DNA of 38,999 bases, taken from positions 1 to 38,999 of the forward strand of contig RWJK01001776.1 of the NCBI GenBank assembly GCA_004335835.1. Direction: 5' to 3'. Of this stretch, positions 21,942 to 33,790 are shown piece after piece; position 1 is the first letter of the stretch, and every line of letters begins with the position of its first letter. The translations under genes and the position numbers were made by a program. The DNA is from Scenedesmus sp. ARA3 (taxonomy: Eukaryota; Chlorophyta; Chlorophyceae; Sphaeropleales; Scenedesmaceae). A model generated the notes under the pieces. It saw only the letters and a program-made list of their open reading frames with translations, had not been told where the DNA came from and made no database searches.

Positions 21942-24900
21942 TTAGTTGGCGTCCTCCAGCGCCGCTGCTCCCGAAATGATCTCAATGAGCTCGTTAGTAA
22001 TGGTGGCCTGGCGGTCGCGGTTGTACTGCAGCGTGAGACGCTCCAGAATCTCCCCGGCAGACTTGCTGGAGTTCTCCATGGCAGACATGCGGGACGCGTG
22101 CTCGCTGCAGTTGTTCTCCAGCATCGCGTTGTACAGCGTCTGCGGCGGCACAACAGCACAGCGAGACAAAGCAAGGGCATGAGCTGGGGTACTGCGTGGC
22201 TGACACGCGCATGTCGCTGCAGTTGTGCTGCAGCATCGAAATGTACAGCGCCCGCGGCAGCGTAAGAAGACTGCACGTCCTGCAGCGCCTCCCCCTGCAC
22301 CCTTCTGCCCTGCTGTATCTCCACTGCCACAGAACTTGACTATCACCAAAGCAACAGTAAGCTGCCGGCTCACCACTGCCAGGTTGAACTCTGCCAGGTC
22401 CTGCAGCGCGTCACCTCGCTCGCTGGCCACCTCCATCTCGTACACATCCAGCTTGCTGCCCGACTCGCCAGCCATCTGTGCGTCCAGCGCCTGCGAAAAA
22501 ACAAGCAGCAACACAAAGTCTGATCATTTACAACGGCGTGATCTGAGACAGATGACGGAGGAGAGTGCAGCCCTGGTCGCCTGCCAGCCGCGCGTCCAGC
22601 GCCTGCAGTAACAAGAACCGACGGGCGACACAAATATGGTCTCAAGAGCACGACTGGGGCATATGGTGCTCGCTGGCCACCTCCATCTCGTACACGTCCA
22701 GCTTGCTGCCCGACTCGCCCGCCATCTGCGCGTCCAGCGCCTGCAGCGACAGAAAGTACGACAAAACCGACCAGCAACACGAGGTTATAAAGCCTTGATT
22801 TAGAGATTAACTGGGGCAGATGACGCAGGAGGGTGCAGCCCTGATTGCCTGCCAGCTGCGCGTCTCATAAAACCTGGTCATACAAACCGGCCAGCAGCTG
22901 GACACGCAGCGGATCGCAAACAAGGCTGCTGACCTGATCCTGCAATAGCTACAAACATCTGTATAGCCAGCCCTGTAACCAGCTGATCACACAACGTGCC
23001 TCTGCCGTCAGCACCGTGGCCAGCGTGGGCTTGAAGTCATTGCAGACGATGGTAATAAAAGGCAAACACATAATAGCTTGCAACAGCCACACCCAGACAA
23101 CTAACAGCGCCCACGTCTGCTGTCAGCACTGTGGCCAGCGTGGGCTTGAAGCTGTTGCGCCTGCACATGACAGACAAGCACGCACACTACACAGCAGCTG
23201 ACAATAGAAATAGCACAGTAGAGCTCTCACCTCTGCTGTCAGCACTGTGGCCAGCGTGGGCTTGAAGCTTATGGCCGAGTGGAACTTGTTGAAGACCACG
23301 CGCACAGCGTCACCACCCTCACGCAGCACCTCCTCAGCCACCAGTGACGCCTGCACAGCAAACACCCAAAGATGAACAGGCAGGGTTGACAGAGGTGGTA
23401 CAATGGTCCTGCTGGTGAGCTGCTGGATCTCACATTGCCGTTGAGCAGAGCTCACTCTGCTGCTGCTGCACACTCACGCCATCCCCCCGCACCTGGCTGG
23501 AGGCAACATTGTCCTTGTAGGTGACCTGGATGCTCATGTGATACACAGGCTTGCTGCTGCTGCTGCTGCTGCTGCTGCACAACCCCGCACCTGGCCGAAG
23601 GTGACCTTGTCCTTGTACGTGTCCTGGATGCTCAGCTTGATCTTCTCCGGCGCCACGCGCTGCAGCTGTGCACGGCCCTTGTCACCGATGGTCACCAGCG
23701 ACAGCTTGTCGGTGTCACCACCAGCCTCTGTAGCATGATCAGCAGCAGCAGCAGCAGCAGCAGGAGGGTGCAGCAACAAACTAGCGTCAGCACAAGCTCA
23801 GGTCCTTGTCACCGATGGTCACCAGCGACAGCTTGTCAGCATCACCAACAGCCTCTGTAGCATGACCAGCAGCAGCAGAAGTGCGAGCAGACTGGAATCA
23901 GCACAACCTCAAGGGTGTTACTCTGCTCTGGTCAAGAGGGTTTGGTAACAGCTGCAGCAAGCACTGCATACAACAGTCCACATGACAGCCGATGGAGGTG
24001 CCGCAGGTGCTGCGTAAGTGTGCACATGAAGAAGAACTCTGGGCCTGGTTGTGTGTTGCTGACAAGTGCTGTTGCTGTTTTCGCCTTTGCTGCATCTGCG
24101 CCACTCACCGCTGCCCTTGTACATCTGCATGAGTGCTTTGGTGTACTTGGTGATGTTACTGTTGAGGCCGCCGCACAGGCCCTTGTCTGATGTGACAGCC
24201 ACTGTGATGGTCTTGGGCGGGTCCACGGCTGCAGCATACAAAGCAAACAGACAACAGCACAGGTTACTTGAACAGGCTGGAAACAACCAAGGCACTGGCA
24301 ACACGGTTGACAGCCACAGTGATGGTCTTGGGCGGGTCCACGGCTGGAGCGTATAAAGCAAGCAGGTGACATGACAGGTTGCGTGAACAGGCTAGAAACA
24401 AAGCACTGGCAACACGGTTGACAGCCACTGTGATGGTCTTGGGCGGGTCCACGGCTGCGGCATACAAAGCAAGCAGGTAACATAACAGGTTATGTGAACA
24501 GGCTGGAAACAACCAAAGCACTTGCAACACGGTTGACAGCCACAGTGACGGTCTTTGGCGGGTCTACGGCTGCAGAGCAGACATAGCAGATGATTCCCAT
24601 CTTGAACAAATGTGCAGCGGGCAGGCTGGCACAACCAGCTTGATCATGGTTGACAGCCACAGTGAGCAGCTGCCACCAACAAATGCCAGCTGCCAGGGCC
24701 GCACTGCAGCTGATGCCCTGCTGCTGCTGCTGCTGCTGCAAACGACGCAGCTGTGCCACGCTTGGTGGGTGTCAGCTGCAGCGCAGGAGAAGGACATGCT
24801 GTCCCTGGGCTGAATAGGATACAGCTGACTGTGCAATGCTGACACAAGCCCAGCAGCTGCTGCTTGAATGTGGTTTTGTGCAAATTGCTCCAGCACTGGC

Positions 24901-26278
24901 GCCATGCTGCCGCTCCAAAACTGCTGTATAATGCCCTGCCCCTGCTGCTGCTGCAACCAGCGCCATCCGCTGCGTAGGGTAGCTGGGCTGTGCTGCCTGC
25001 CCCTTCACTGCTGCTGCCTGCACCTCCTGATGAGCAGTGCTGATCCACAGCAGATATTTAAACATGGTGCCACCTGTCCTAGCATCGTTCAGCAAGCCTA
25101 TCTGCAGCCTGCTGCTGTGGCTGACAACTTTTAACGGCGCTCCCTCACCAAAATGCACAGCTGGCAAGTGCTGCAAGTGCTGCAGAGTAATGGTTAGCAG
25201 CACCTGCTGCTGCTGCTGCTGCCGCTGCGCATTACGCTACTTCTTCACATTGACAGCATCTGTGCTGCTGTTGCGCGAAGTGCATGGTGGGCCCCCGTGC
25301 CAAAGCCCTGGCGCGCTGCTAGAACATCAAAACATCAGCGTGGTTGATTGCTGTCACTAGTTCTGTTGTTACATGCGGCTGCTGCTTGAATCAAAGCACC
25401 TGGCAATGCTGTTGTTGATGCTGGCAGCTGCTGCATCCACTGCCGCTGGTACCGCTGCTGCTTTTGCTGCCCGCTGCTGCTGGTTACGTCTCGCAGCTGC
25501 CTGCTGTGCCGCTGCTGCTGGCTGGGCACTTGCAGCTGGCGCAGCTGCTGCTGCTCCTGCTGCTGCTGCTGGCTGAGCACTGCTGCCTACTGGTGCGTAC
25601 GTGCAGTACCCACTACTTGCTCTGTGGCCACCCTTCCATTCCTTGACGTCTCCTGTATCCCTGCACCTGCGCCTGCACCTGCGCCTGCTGAGGTTGGCTC
25701 TGCTGCACTGTGGCGCTGCTGCTGCTGCTGCTGCTGGCTCAACACTGATTCCTGTAGTGCCCCACCTGAGAAGTCTCGCAAGATGCGCAGGAATGGCTCC
25801 ACCATGCCCCTGCTGCTGCTGCTGCCGCCGACTACAAACTTGCAGCTGCCTTGTCACATGCCTCACCTGGGAAGTCGCCAAAGATGCGCAGGAATGGCTC
25901 CACCATGCCCCTGCTGTTCTCGACTGCTGACTGTGCGTTGCGCATCTTTGACGCGGCAACCATCTTCATGGCCTTGGTGATCTTGCCGATGTTCTTGATG
26001 GCCCTGATGCGCTGCTTGACTGTTGATGATTATTATTTGCATCCAGTTGATTGAGGACAAGTAAGTAAGGGAGTGAGGATGCATACAAGCTCAGTTGGGT
26101 GATGATGAGTGTAGCGCAGGTGCTGGCAACAGTACATTGTAGCAGCAAGTTGGGCAGGAGGTGCGCTGGCAGGGAGGTGCACAGGCAGCAGCACTGTTAA
26201 ACAATTCATAAGACTCACCTGCTTGGTTTGAGGCATGGCGAACGCCGGCAACAGCCTCAGACCTGCGTACAGGTTCAT
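21942..26278 (-). CDS. ATP3: Mitochondrial F1 ATP synthase gamma subunit, 7 exons
   Basis: Exons 26219-26278, 25867-26011, 24109-24228, 23591-23727, 23231-23350, 22374-22490 and 21942-22139 give 897 bp (298 aa), phases consistent. Gamma is the rotating central stalk of F1, turned by the c-ring to drive ATP synthesis in the matrix. Both coiled-coil helices are clear: RIRAIKNIGKITKAMKMVAA near the N terminus and RMSAMENSSKSAGEILERL ... LIEIISGAAAL at the C terminus. The middle has TSDKGLCGGLNSNITKYTKA and VVFNKFHSAISFKPTLATVL. It is the mitochondrial form: the redox-regulated cysteine insertion of plastid gamma is absent and the ending matches mitochondrial gammas. Exon 1 (20 aa) is a short presequence for this family, so an upstream coding exon is possible. 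Introns 2-6 carry about 13 exon-edge copies. It is divergent from CAP-G. Confidence 0.95.
22194..22267 (-). repeat. Copy of ATP3 exon 7 5' end plus acceptor region
   Basis: A diverged copy of the first about 60 bases of exon 7 (coding TLYNAMLENNCSEH) lies in intron 6, upstream of the true exon start at 22139. Confidence 0.75.
22578..22872 (-). repeat. Copies of ATP3 exon 6 5' end plus acceptor
   Basis: The best copy (22664-22742) repeats about 75 coding bases of exon 6; its three clear differences are all synonymous third-position changes. Shorter remnants of the exon start lie at 22578-22612 and about 22847-22872. Confidence 0.9.
22997..23158 (-). repeat. Two copies of ATP3 exon 5 3' end
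   Basis: Copies at 23113-23158 and 22997-23040 repeat about 40 bases coding FKPTLATVLTAE, spaced about 115 bp. The nearer copy keeps a GT donor; in the far copy the donor position reads GC. Confidence 0.9.
23494..23543 (-). repeat. Copy of ATP3 exon 4 3' end plus donor
   Basis: A diverged copy of the exon 4 end (coding SIQDTYKDKV) keeps frame and the CAG|GTGCGG donor but has several replacement changes. It lies beyond a CAG tract (23551-23579). Confidence 0.85.
23551..23579 (-). repeat. CAG tract downstream of ATP3 exon 4 donor
   Basis: About nine triplets, CAG in transcript orientation, start roughly ten bases after the exon 4 donor. Confidence 0.85.
23799..23881 (-). repeat. Copy of ATP3 exon 4 5' end plus acceptor
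   Basis: About 60 coding bases of exon 4 (coding DKLSLVTIGDKG) and the CTACAG acceptor recur in intron 3, about 100 bp upstream of the original, followed on the plus strand by a short CAG run. Confidence 0.9.
24306..24664 (-). repeat. Tandem array of ATP3 exon 3 5' end plus acceptor, 4 extra copies
   Basis: The word gacagcc at the true exon (24194) recurs at 24309, 24420, 24535 and 24652, spacing 115, 111, 115 and 117 bp. Three units hold about 36 bases of exon 3 (coding VDPPKTITVAV) and related intron sequence; the last is a remnant. Acceptors vary: the copy at 24309 reads CCAG instead of GCAG. Confidence 0.95.
25761..25815 (-). repeat. Copy of ATP3 exon 2 3' end plus donor
   Basis: About 45 bases of the exon 2 end (coding GMVEPFLRI) and a GTGGGG donor are repeated 101 bp into intron 2. 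Confidence 0.9.
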
Positions 26279-27007
26279 AGGGATCTGGTTGAGCCAGTGC
26301 TGCTGCTGCTGGTGTGCACCACGATCAGGGTCACTAATAATGAATTACACATTATGCTATTGTTTAGATGCTGCACACGCGTTGCTGCTGCGACCGCACC
26401 CGAGCAGAGTCGCCTGCTGCTGTATGGCACTGCCACCTAGCTCGAGAGGTGCTGCTGCTAGCTGCTTCAGCAGACCACCTGCTGCCTGGCGCAGAGCCAT
26501 GCTGCTTTAGTCTGCTAGCAGAGCTGCAACCAGTCTGCGTCCGATCACTACACACAGGAGCGGCCTCCTGGCCGATACTGAGAACGTGTGCAGGATATTA
26601 CTGAACTCAAAGATGAAACAACAAACGCTTGACGGATGCGTGCACACTACACAAAGTGACACCTCTGGCCAGGCAGGTTTCACATTTGTATGCGAGCCTC
26701 TACCGCCATGAACGGTCTAAACTAGCGGGTACGCCAGATCTGGTTGCTTGCACGCCAACTGTTCACTGTACTGAGTGTAACACAGCTGGTGCCCGATTTG
26801 AATTGCAGCAGCTAGCTGTGGCTTGGTTGCTTGCGGACAGCCCACGCTCAGAGGATGTACATTTCATATTAGTTTACTCAGCCTGCAGCTGCCTACTGAA
26901 GATGTGATCGTCTCGTCAGTTCGGACTGGTGCTGCAAGTGTCAGCTGAAACTGTGTCTTTCAACCCTTACAGTCTTCTTAGCAACACAAAGCTGTTGACT
27001 GAACGGC
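26279..27007. promoter_or_regulatory. Divergent promoter region of ATP3 and CAP-G
   Basis: This 729-bp gap separates the start codons of ATP3 (minus) and CAP-G (plus), so both promoters and 5' UTRs must lie here unless an upstream ATP3 exon exists. I see no clear TATA box and no further gene. An in-frame stop (TGA 26996-26998) precedes the CAP-G ATG. Confidence 0.6.
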
Positions 27008-30000
27008 ATGCCGTCGGCAATAACTGTTGGCCAGCTGCTGAACAGTGCCCAGGACAGCGCTGCTGCAGCAGACAGATGTGCAGGCAGCCTGTGGAAACTA
27101 GCAGTGGCAGACCCTGATGGCACGTATGAGGAGCTCCGCAGATGTGTGGACCACCTCGTTACCTTGGGCCAGGTAGGTGCACGCACACCATGCTGCTGAT
27201 GCCAGCACTGTGGCGACTGTGCTGTGCTGTGATGCTCTGTGCTGTGCCTGGCTTGCAGCGTCAAGCGTCGACCTCACCCTACTGCAGCAGCGCCGTGTTT
27301 ATTGAAGTATGTGAAGTTGATCCTGCTTACGTACCTGCCTGTACAAGCCACTGTGTTGAGCATTCTTCTGGCACATGCTTCACATTTCTTCTGCTTGGTC
27401 CACACCGCAGAAGTCCACATATGTGGAGCGCTGCGTGCGCTTCTTTGGCGCGTTTGCCGCCAAGATGCCCGCCGACAACGAGGCAGCAGCAGCAGTAGTC
27501 GAGGAGCTGCTGTCCCACTTGTCTCGCCACCTGTCTGCGCTCGAAAAGGCTGTGCGCTACCGCAGCGCGCAGCTGCTGCAGCAGCTGCTATCTGGTGTTC
27601 CTGCAAGCCTGCTGCTGGAGGACTCGGTTGCAGAGCTGCTGCGGGACAGCTTGCAGGAAAGGCTGCACGACAAGCAGCCTGCTGTGCGAGCTGAGGCGTG
27701 CAGGGCGCTCAGCCACCTGGTGTCTGAGGATGAGGTGAGCAGGCAACTCCGAAACAACCCTAACACACAGTGCAATTGGGTTTAGCAAGCGATTCTTCTG
27801 CATGTCCGTCAGAAGCATTTTGTGCAGTCACACGTGTGCCACATCATGGTTTTAAACCGGTGATGGCTATGTCGCTGTGCTTCATCCTGCATCCTGCAGG
27901 ACGGCCAGGCCATCGTGGCAGCCATGCTGCAGCTGCTGGACACAGACAAGAGCAAGGACGTGAGGATTGCAGTGCTGCAGAGCCTGCCGCTGGACGCTGC
28001 CAGCCTGCCTGTGCTGCTGGAGCGAGCGCGTGATGTCAACCCGCTTGTGCGCAAGGCGCTGGTGGTGCGCCTCAAGGGGCTGCCAATAAAGCTCCTCAGG
28101 TATGGCGCGTACGGCGTGCTGCTTTAATGTGCTGTGCTCCAGTACTACGTACTGTGCTATGCTGCACTGTACAGCTCTGTGCTGCCTTGCAAGCACGCTG
28201 CTTTCTCCATGTGCTGATGAGGTGGCTCAGACAGCTGCCCACGTGTTTTGCTGAGAAGCTGCACCCCGTGTGAGGCAGTGCAAGGCATCCTGCAGCACCA
28301 AGTCTGCTAATTTTTGCCTTCTGGACATTTGCGCAGCGTGACAAGCAGCAGCTGCTGGCAATACAACGTCATGCTAACGTGTTGACAGCTGCTTCACGCC
28401 GCCGCCGTTACTGCCTGCAGCATCAAGCAGCGCGCAGAGGTCATTCAGCAGCTGCTGCAGGACAGGGATGCTGCTGTGGCTGATGCTGGCGCCAAGCTGC
28501 TGTCCCACTGGCTGGAAAAAGATTGTGGAGGCGACCCACTGCAGCTGCTGCAGCTGCTGGATGTAGAGACATACACAGGTGATACTTTTTGCTGCCTGGC
28601 ATTGCAGTGAGATGTCCTGCAACATAGCGAAGCGAGTGAAGCTTGAACTTCGTGCCGCAGCACTGTGCTGATGAATGAACACGCCGGCAGGCCATCAGCC
28701 AGTGTCTGTTGCTGCTGGCGTCTGCATGCCATGTACATGGGTGATGATGATCCTAGCTGCATGCTGGCTGTTCTGTATGCCACTTGTGACCGCAGATGCA
28801 GCTGCGCTTGCAGTGGAGAGCCTCATCAACAGCGGCAGCATCGGCGGCGGCAGCGGCGTGACAGGCTACGTTGATGCTGCCAGCCGCAGCTCTCTTGCAG
28901 CACAGCAGGCAGGGGCGCTGCTGGGCCTGCGGGCACTTGCAGAGCAGCAGGAGGGCCAGCAGGAGCAGCTGCTGATGCCGCATGAGGCGCTCATGTGGTG
29001 AGCTGTAACGAGTGGCATTGGTGCGCGCTAACAGAGTGATTGTCGTGTTGGGGTGTGCAGATCAGCAGACACAGTGGCTGCAGCCAGCTGCAAATGTAGC
29101 GCTGTGCTGATGGTTTGCCTGGCATTTGCACTGCGTGTCGCTGCAGCCACCAGGTCACTTGCAGCACTGGCAGCACTGAGATATAAACCAGCACCGTTGG
29201 CATTGAGCAGCGCACCCACATGTTGCTTTGTCTATGGCGCATTACCACTCCCTGTACCTCACACCCAGCATTCAGCACATCTGTCCATCAACTGCTTGTG
29301 TGTGCTGCAGGCGCTGCCTGTGCGAGTGGCTGCGCAGCGATGCCGTCAGCAAGGGCCTAGCTGCTGCAGCAACGGGTGGCGCCAGGGCTGCAGTGCAGGC
29401 AGCAGTGGCAGCGGAGCGCCATGAGGTGCGGCATGAGTGAGGCTCAGTTACAAAAGAGGTTGTGCCCTGATGCGTACATACGACTTCCATTGTTCAAGAG
29501 GCTGCCGCTGCGTGTCCTGTGCGGTACATGCAAGACAGCTGGTGTTTGATCTGTGGCATGTTGCGCAGGGGTTGGATGTTGCACGGGAGTGGCCTCATGT
29601 AAAGCATGTTTGTGGACCTGCAGGAAGCCATCCGGACTACAATGTGTTCAATCGGCAAGCTCGTGCCCTCAGCCACACAATGTGCTACTGCTGCTGCTGC
29701 TGCTGCTGTCCAGGTGCTGGAGCGCGCACTGCCGGAGTCTGCAGGCCAGCTGATGGGCCTGGTGATGCGGCACGCTGCTGCTGGGCCTGCTGCGCGCCTC
29801 GCAGCGGCGCAGCTGATGATCATCGCGTCAAGCTGCGTGGTGAGGCTTGCAACAGTTCTAAGGCAGCATTTGGTATGTTAGAGACAGCGCCATGTTCTGT
29901 TGGAGTTCAGCAGCAGCCTGCTGCATACAAGCGGTCGCTCGGCGCGTCAGCGTTTGCAGCGGAACGGGATGCCGGGCCCGGTGTTGCTGAAAGCGCCCTG

Positions 30001-33000
30001 CAGAGGTTGTGAACAAAGTGAACAGTATGTTTTGGCGACTGCCTGCGCTGTGCGCATGCTGATCACTTGCTGGCGTCCCCTGCTCTGCTGTTGTGGCCCG
30101 CAGGAGTGGGTCGACGCAGCGAGCCGCAGCATGGCTGCCCCGTACCTGCAGCAGCTAATCGGGCTAGACCCTCAGTCAGAAGCAGAGCAGGAGGACGAGT
30201 TGATGTCAGACGATGATGATGACGCAGCAGATGCTGCTGCTGCGGCAGGCCTGCAGCTGGCAGGCAATGGAGGCGAAGGGCTGTTTGAGGCTGCTGTGAC
30301 GCAGCTGGTGCTGGCAGTGCAGGGCGCTGGAGCTGGCTTTACAGTGGCGATGCTGGATGGGGTTGCACCGCTGGCTGCTGCTGCTGGGCTGCTGGCGAAG
30401 CCAGGCGGCGAGGCGGGCGCTGCTGCTGCGGTCACAGGTGGGGAATGCAGGAAGCAACATGCTCGGGCGCTATAGGCAGAGCAGCAGCGACAGTCAGCAG
30501 CAGCGACAGTCAGCAGCAGATGGCAGTATGGATCCAGAGTTGCTGGGCATACTGAGGGGCCCTGCAGCAGCAAAGGGTGGACATTTAGAAATTGTAGATG
30601 ATCAAATCCAGACACTGCAGCCAGCACAAGCAGAGCACGTACTAAGCTTCTCCAATCTATGCCTGCCAGATTCTCACGTGTGCATGTTTGTATTGTCTGC
30701 TTGCGCTGCAGTGTGTGTTGCAGAGCCCAGCCAGGTGCTGCAGTGCCTGGCATACATCAAGCTGCTGCTGCAGCAGCTGCCCAGTGGCAGGCCTGTGCCA
30801 GATGAGGGAGCTGCCATCAGCTTTGACAGCCTGTGGGAGACGCTGCTGCTGCTGGCGCTGAAGCAGGAGCAGCCAGAGATCAGGTAGGTTGCTGTTGCGC
30901 ATGCACACAACAAGTGGAAGTGCTGCTGTGCTGCACAGCCCACTTGAGCACTGTTCAGTGCCATAGCGTTGGCAGCAACACGTGTCAGGCGATTTGAGAA
31001 CACGTACTGGATCCAAGGAAGTTCAAGGTCGCCCAGACATGGCAGTCGGTTCTCACCGGACACGCACGTTCCTTTCCCTGCACTCTGCTGCTGCCATTTC
31101 AGGGCCAAAGCAGTGGAATGCATAGGGCTGTATGCAATGGCTGGCGCCAGCAGGCCCTGGCTGCTGACCAGTGCTGTACAGCTGCTGGGGCCGTTGCTGC
31201 TGGCTGACAGCTGCTACGCCACCAAGCGAGCAGCGGTCAGAGCCCTGACAGACCTCGCACTGCTGCTGCGGCCAGCTGCAGTGGATGCGATGCTGCGAGC
31301 GCCTGGCACAGCTGTTGCTGCTGCAGCAGCAGCAGCAGGTGACGAGGCAAATGTAGATGCTACAGACAGTGTTGCTGTTGCTGCTGCTGCTGATGTGTCA
31401 TCTGGGCTGTCCAGAGGGCTGCTTGAGCTGCTGCTGGAGCAGGCAGAGGTGCTGCTGGCAGAGGCACAGGCAACAGCTGCAAAGCCCAAGCGCGGCGGCA
31501 GGTGGGCACAGCTGGTGCTTTTGCACATGCGGCGCACTTTGGTACAGCGCACAAGCTGGCATACTCAGCAACCTCATGCGGAAAACCAACAGGTGTTACC
31601 TTCTATGAAGCAGACATAGCATGCGCCATGTGCGTACCACTCTCTTTGGTTGCCATGTCTGTCTCTGTCACTGGTTCCTGCAGGCCCACGTCAGCATCTA
31701 AGGCAGAACCAGCACCGCTGCCAGCCGCAACTGCAGAGCTGCTGGCAGCAGTAGCCGAATCCCTGTGCAAGCTGCTGCTGCACCAGCGTGCATGGCTGCG
31801 CCACTACGAGCACTACATCCCAGCTGCAACATCTGCAGCAGCAGCAGATGGCAGCAGCGATTCAGAGCATGCAGCCACGCCGCCAGCGGCAGCAGCAACA
31901 TGCGCTGCGCCGTTCCCTCCCGGTAGCCGGCAGCAGCATGCGCGGCTGCTGCGCCGCGCGCTGGCGCTGCTGCTGCAGCTGCAGTTCCACCCTGCCACAC
32001 AGGCAGCGATGGAGCTGCGGCAGTGCCTGAGTGTGTTCTTTGACGTGTTCACAGCAGCGAATGCGGAGTTCAGGCTGCAGCTGGTGGCGGCTGTGCTGCC
32101 TGCTGCGCGGCAGGCGCTGCATGTGGTCTGCAAGAAGAACCCAGCAGCGCTGCTGGTGAAGTACGTGCTGCAGCTGCTGCAGGCGACAGACGGCGGTGAT
32201 GCGGAGCAGCAGCAGCAGCCGACAGGTGAGAGGATGCTGGCGCTGTTGCTTGGGTGATGCTTTGACTCCATTATACGCCTTGAAATGCAGCTGCTGCTTG
32301 CTGTTACAGAATCGCAACATACTTTTGGACCACTTGGCCCATACACTCCTCCTCCGTATGATTTTGAAGCACGCTGCATGAATCAGCAGCTACTGCTTGT
32401 GTGCTGTTTTGTGCCGGCAGCAGCCTGACACTGCAGCTGGTGCTTGTACACCTCAACTGCACACTGCACAGGTGCTGTGCCAAGCCTGCTGGGTGACAGC
32501 TATGACAGCCTGGCGCTGCAGCTGCTGGGTGAAGTGGAGGCTGGCGCGAGTCTTTTGCAGTACAATGCGCACCCTCACTGCCTGCACATTGCTGCTCTGC
32601 ATGCAGGTGCTGTCTCGAGCCTGCTGGGTGACAGCTGCGACAGCCTGGCGCTGCGGCTGCCGTTTGTTGTTGCAACACCTGATGTTGCGCTTACCCTGCG
32701 CCACCCTAGCCCTGCATAAGCATCCTGTGCTCTGCTGCTCTCCATGCAGGTGCTGCTTCCAACCTGCTGGGTCCCAGCTATGACAGGCTGGCGCTGCAGC
32801 TGGTTCTTGAGGGTGCAGCAGGCACCAACATGCTGTGCTTGCCCCAGCCCCGCACAAACCTTCTCTCTAATCATGCTGCACAACCTCTGCTGCTCTGCAT
32901 GTAGGTGTTGTGCCAACCCTGCTGGGTGACAGCTATGACAGCCTGGCGCTGCAGCTGCTGGGTGAAGTGGAGGCTGGCGCGCCGCTGCTGGCAGCCAAGG

Positions 33001-33759
33001 TGCAGCCAGCCAAGTTCAAACCGTACCTATCGGCTGTGCTCAAGGTGGGCCGCTTGCTGCTGCTGCGTCTGCTACTGTTGTGTGCGTGCGTTGGTGTGCT
33101 GCAGCTGTATGCATGTGGCTGCATGTTTAGCATGCAGCCGAGGTGCAGCCAAGGTGCAGTTCCCCAGGTTCAAGCCGTACCTGTCAGCTGTGCTCAAGGT
33201 GAGGCGTGTGCTGCAGCCGTGGTGCAGCGTGCGTGGTGCCGCTGCAGCCATATGCATGTGTAGGCATGCAGACAACGTGCAGCCAAGGTGCAGCCCGCCA
33301 AGTTCAAGCCGCACCTGTCAGCGGTGCTCAAGGTGGGGTGTTTGCTGCTGCTCTGTGTGTTGAGTAGCTCTGGCACATGTGTGCGCGCCTGCATGTGAGA
33401 CGCTGCAACGTATGTAGGCGTGTGCGTGGGCGTGCGCAATTGCAACGCTGCAGATGTGGGTTGACTTCCGTTTAAAGATGTTGCAAGCCCTGCCAGTAGT
33501 CCAAACACACCTGCTTTCTGGAACATCAACCTGGCTTGCTTGTTGAACCTGCATGCCCTTACTTGCTGTTACCTGCGCTGCCGCTGCAGGTGGTGTGTGA
33601 GCTGCCGCTGCACCCGGCCCAGCCCCACTTCTAGGGCGATCTTGCCTGCATTTTGACACTGCATGCTGCTGCTGCTGCTGCTGCAGGTGGTGTGTGAGCT
33701 GCCACTGCACCCAGCCCAGCCCCACTTCTAGGGCGATCTTGCCTGCTTTTTGACACTGC

Positions 33760-33790
<31 letters not shown>

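Noticed and set aside
24306..24664. Possibility that the copies are complete alternative exons
   Set aside because: Each copy has only one splice site (donor or acceptor) and only one edge of the exon; the other half of the exon and the second splice site are missing.
25335..25959. Long Gln/Ala-rich open frames in CTG/CAG-rich introns
   Set aside because: Triplet repeats lack stop codons in several frames on both strands; these frames have no start context, no family signature and lie inside the ATP3 intron.
21942..26278. Plastid ATP synthase gamma (AtpC)
   Set aside because: The plastid-specific redox cysteine insertion is absent between the TVLTAE and ALDAQMAG blocks, and the C terminus matches mitochondrial gamma subunits.
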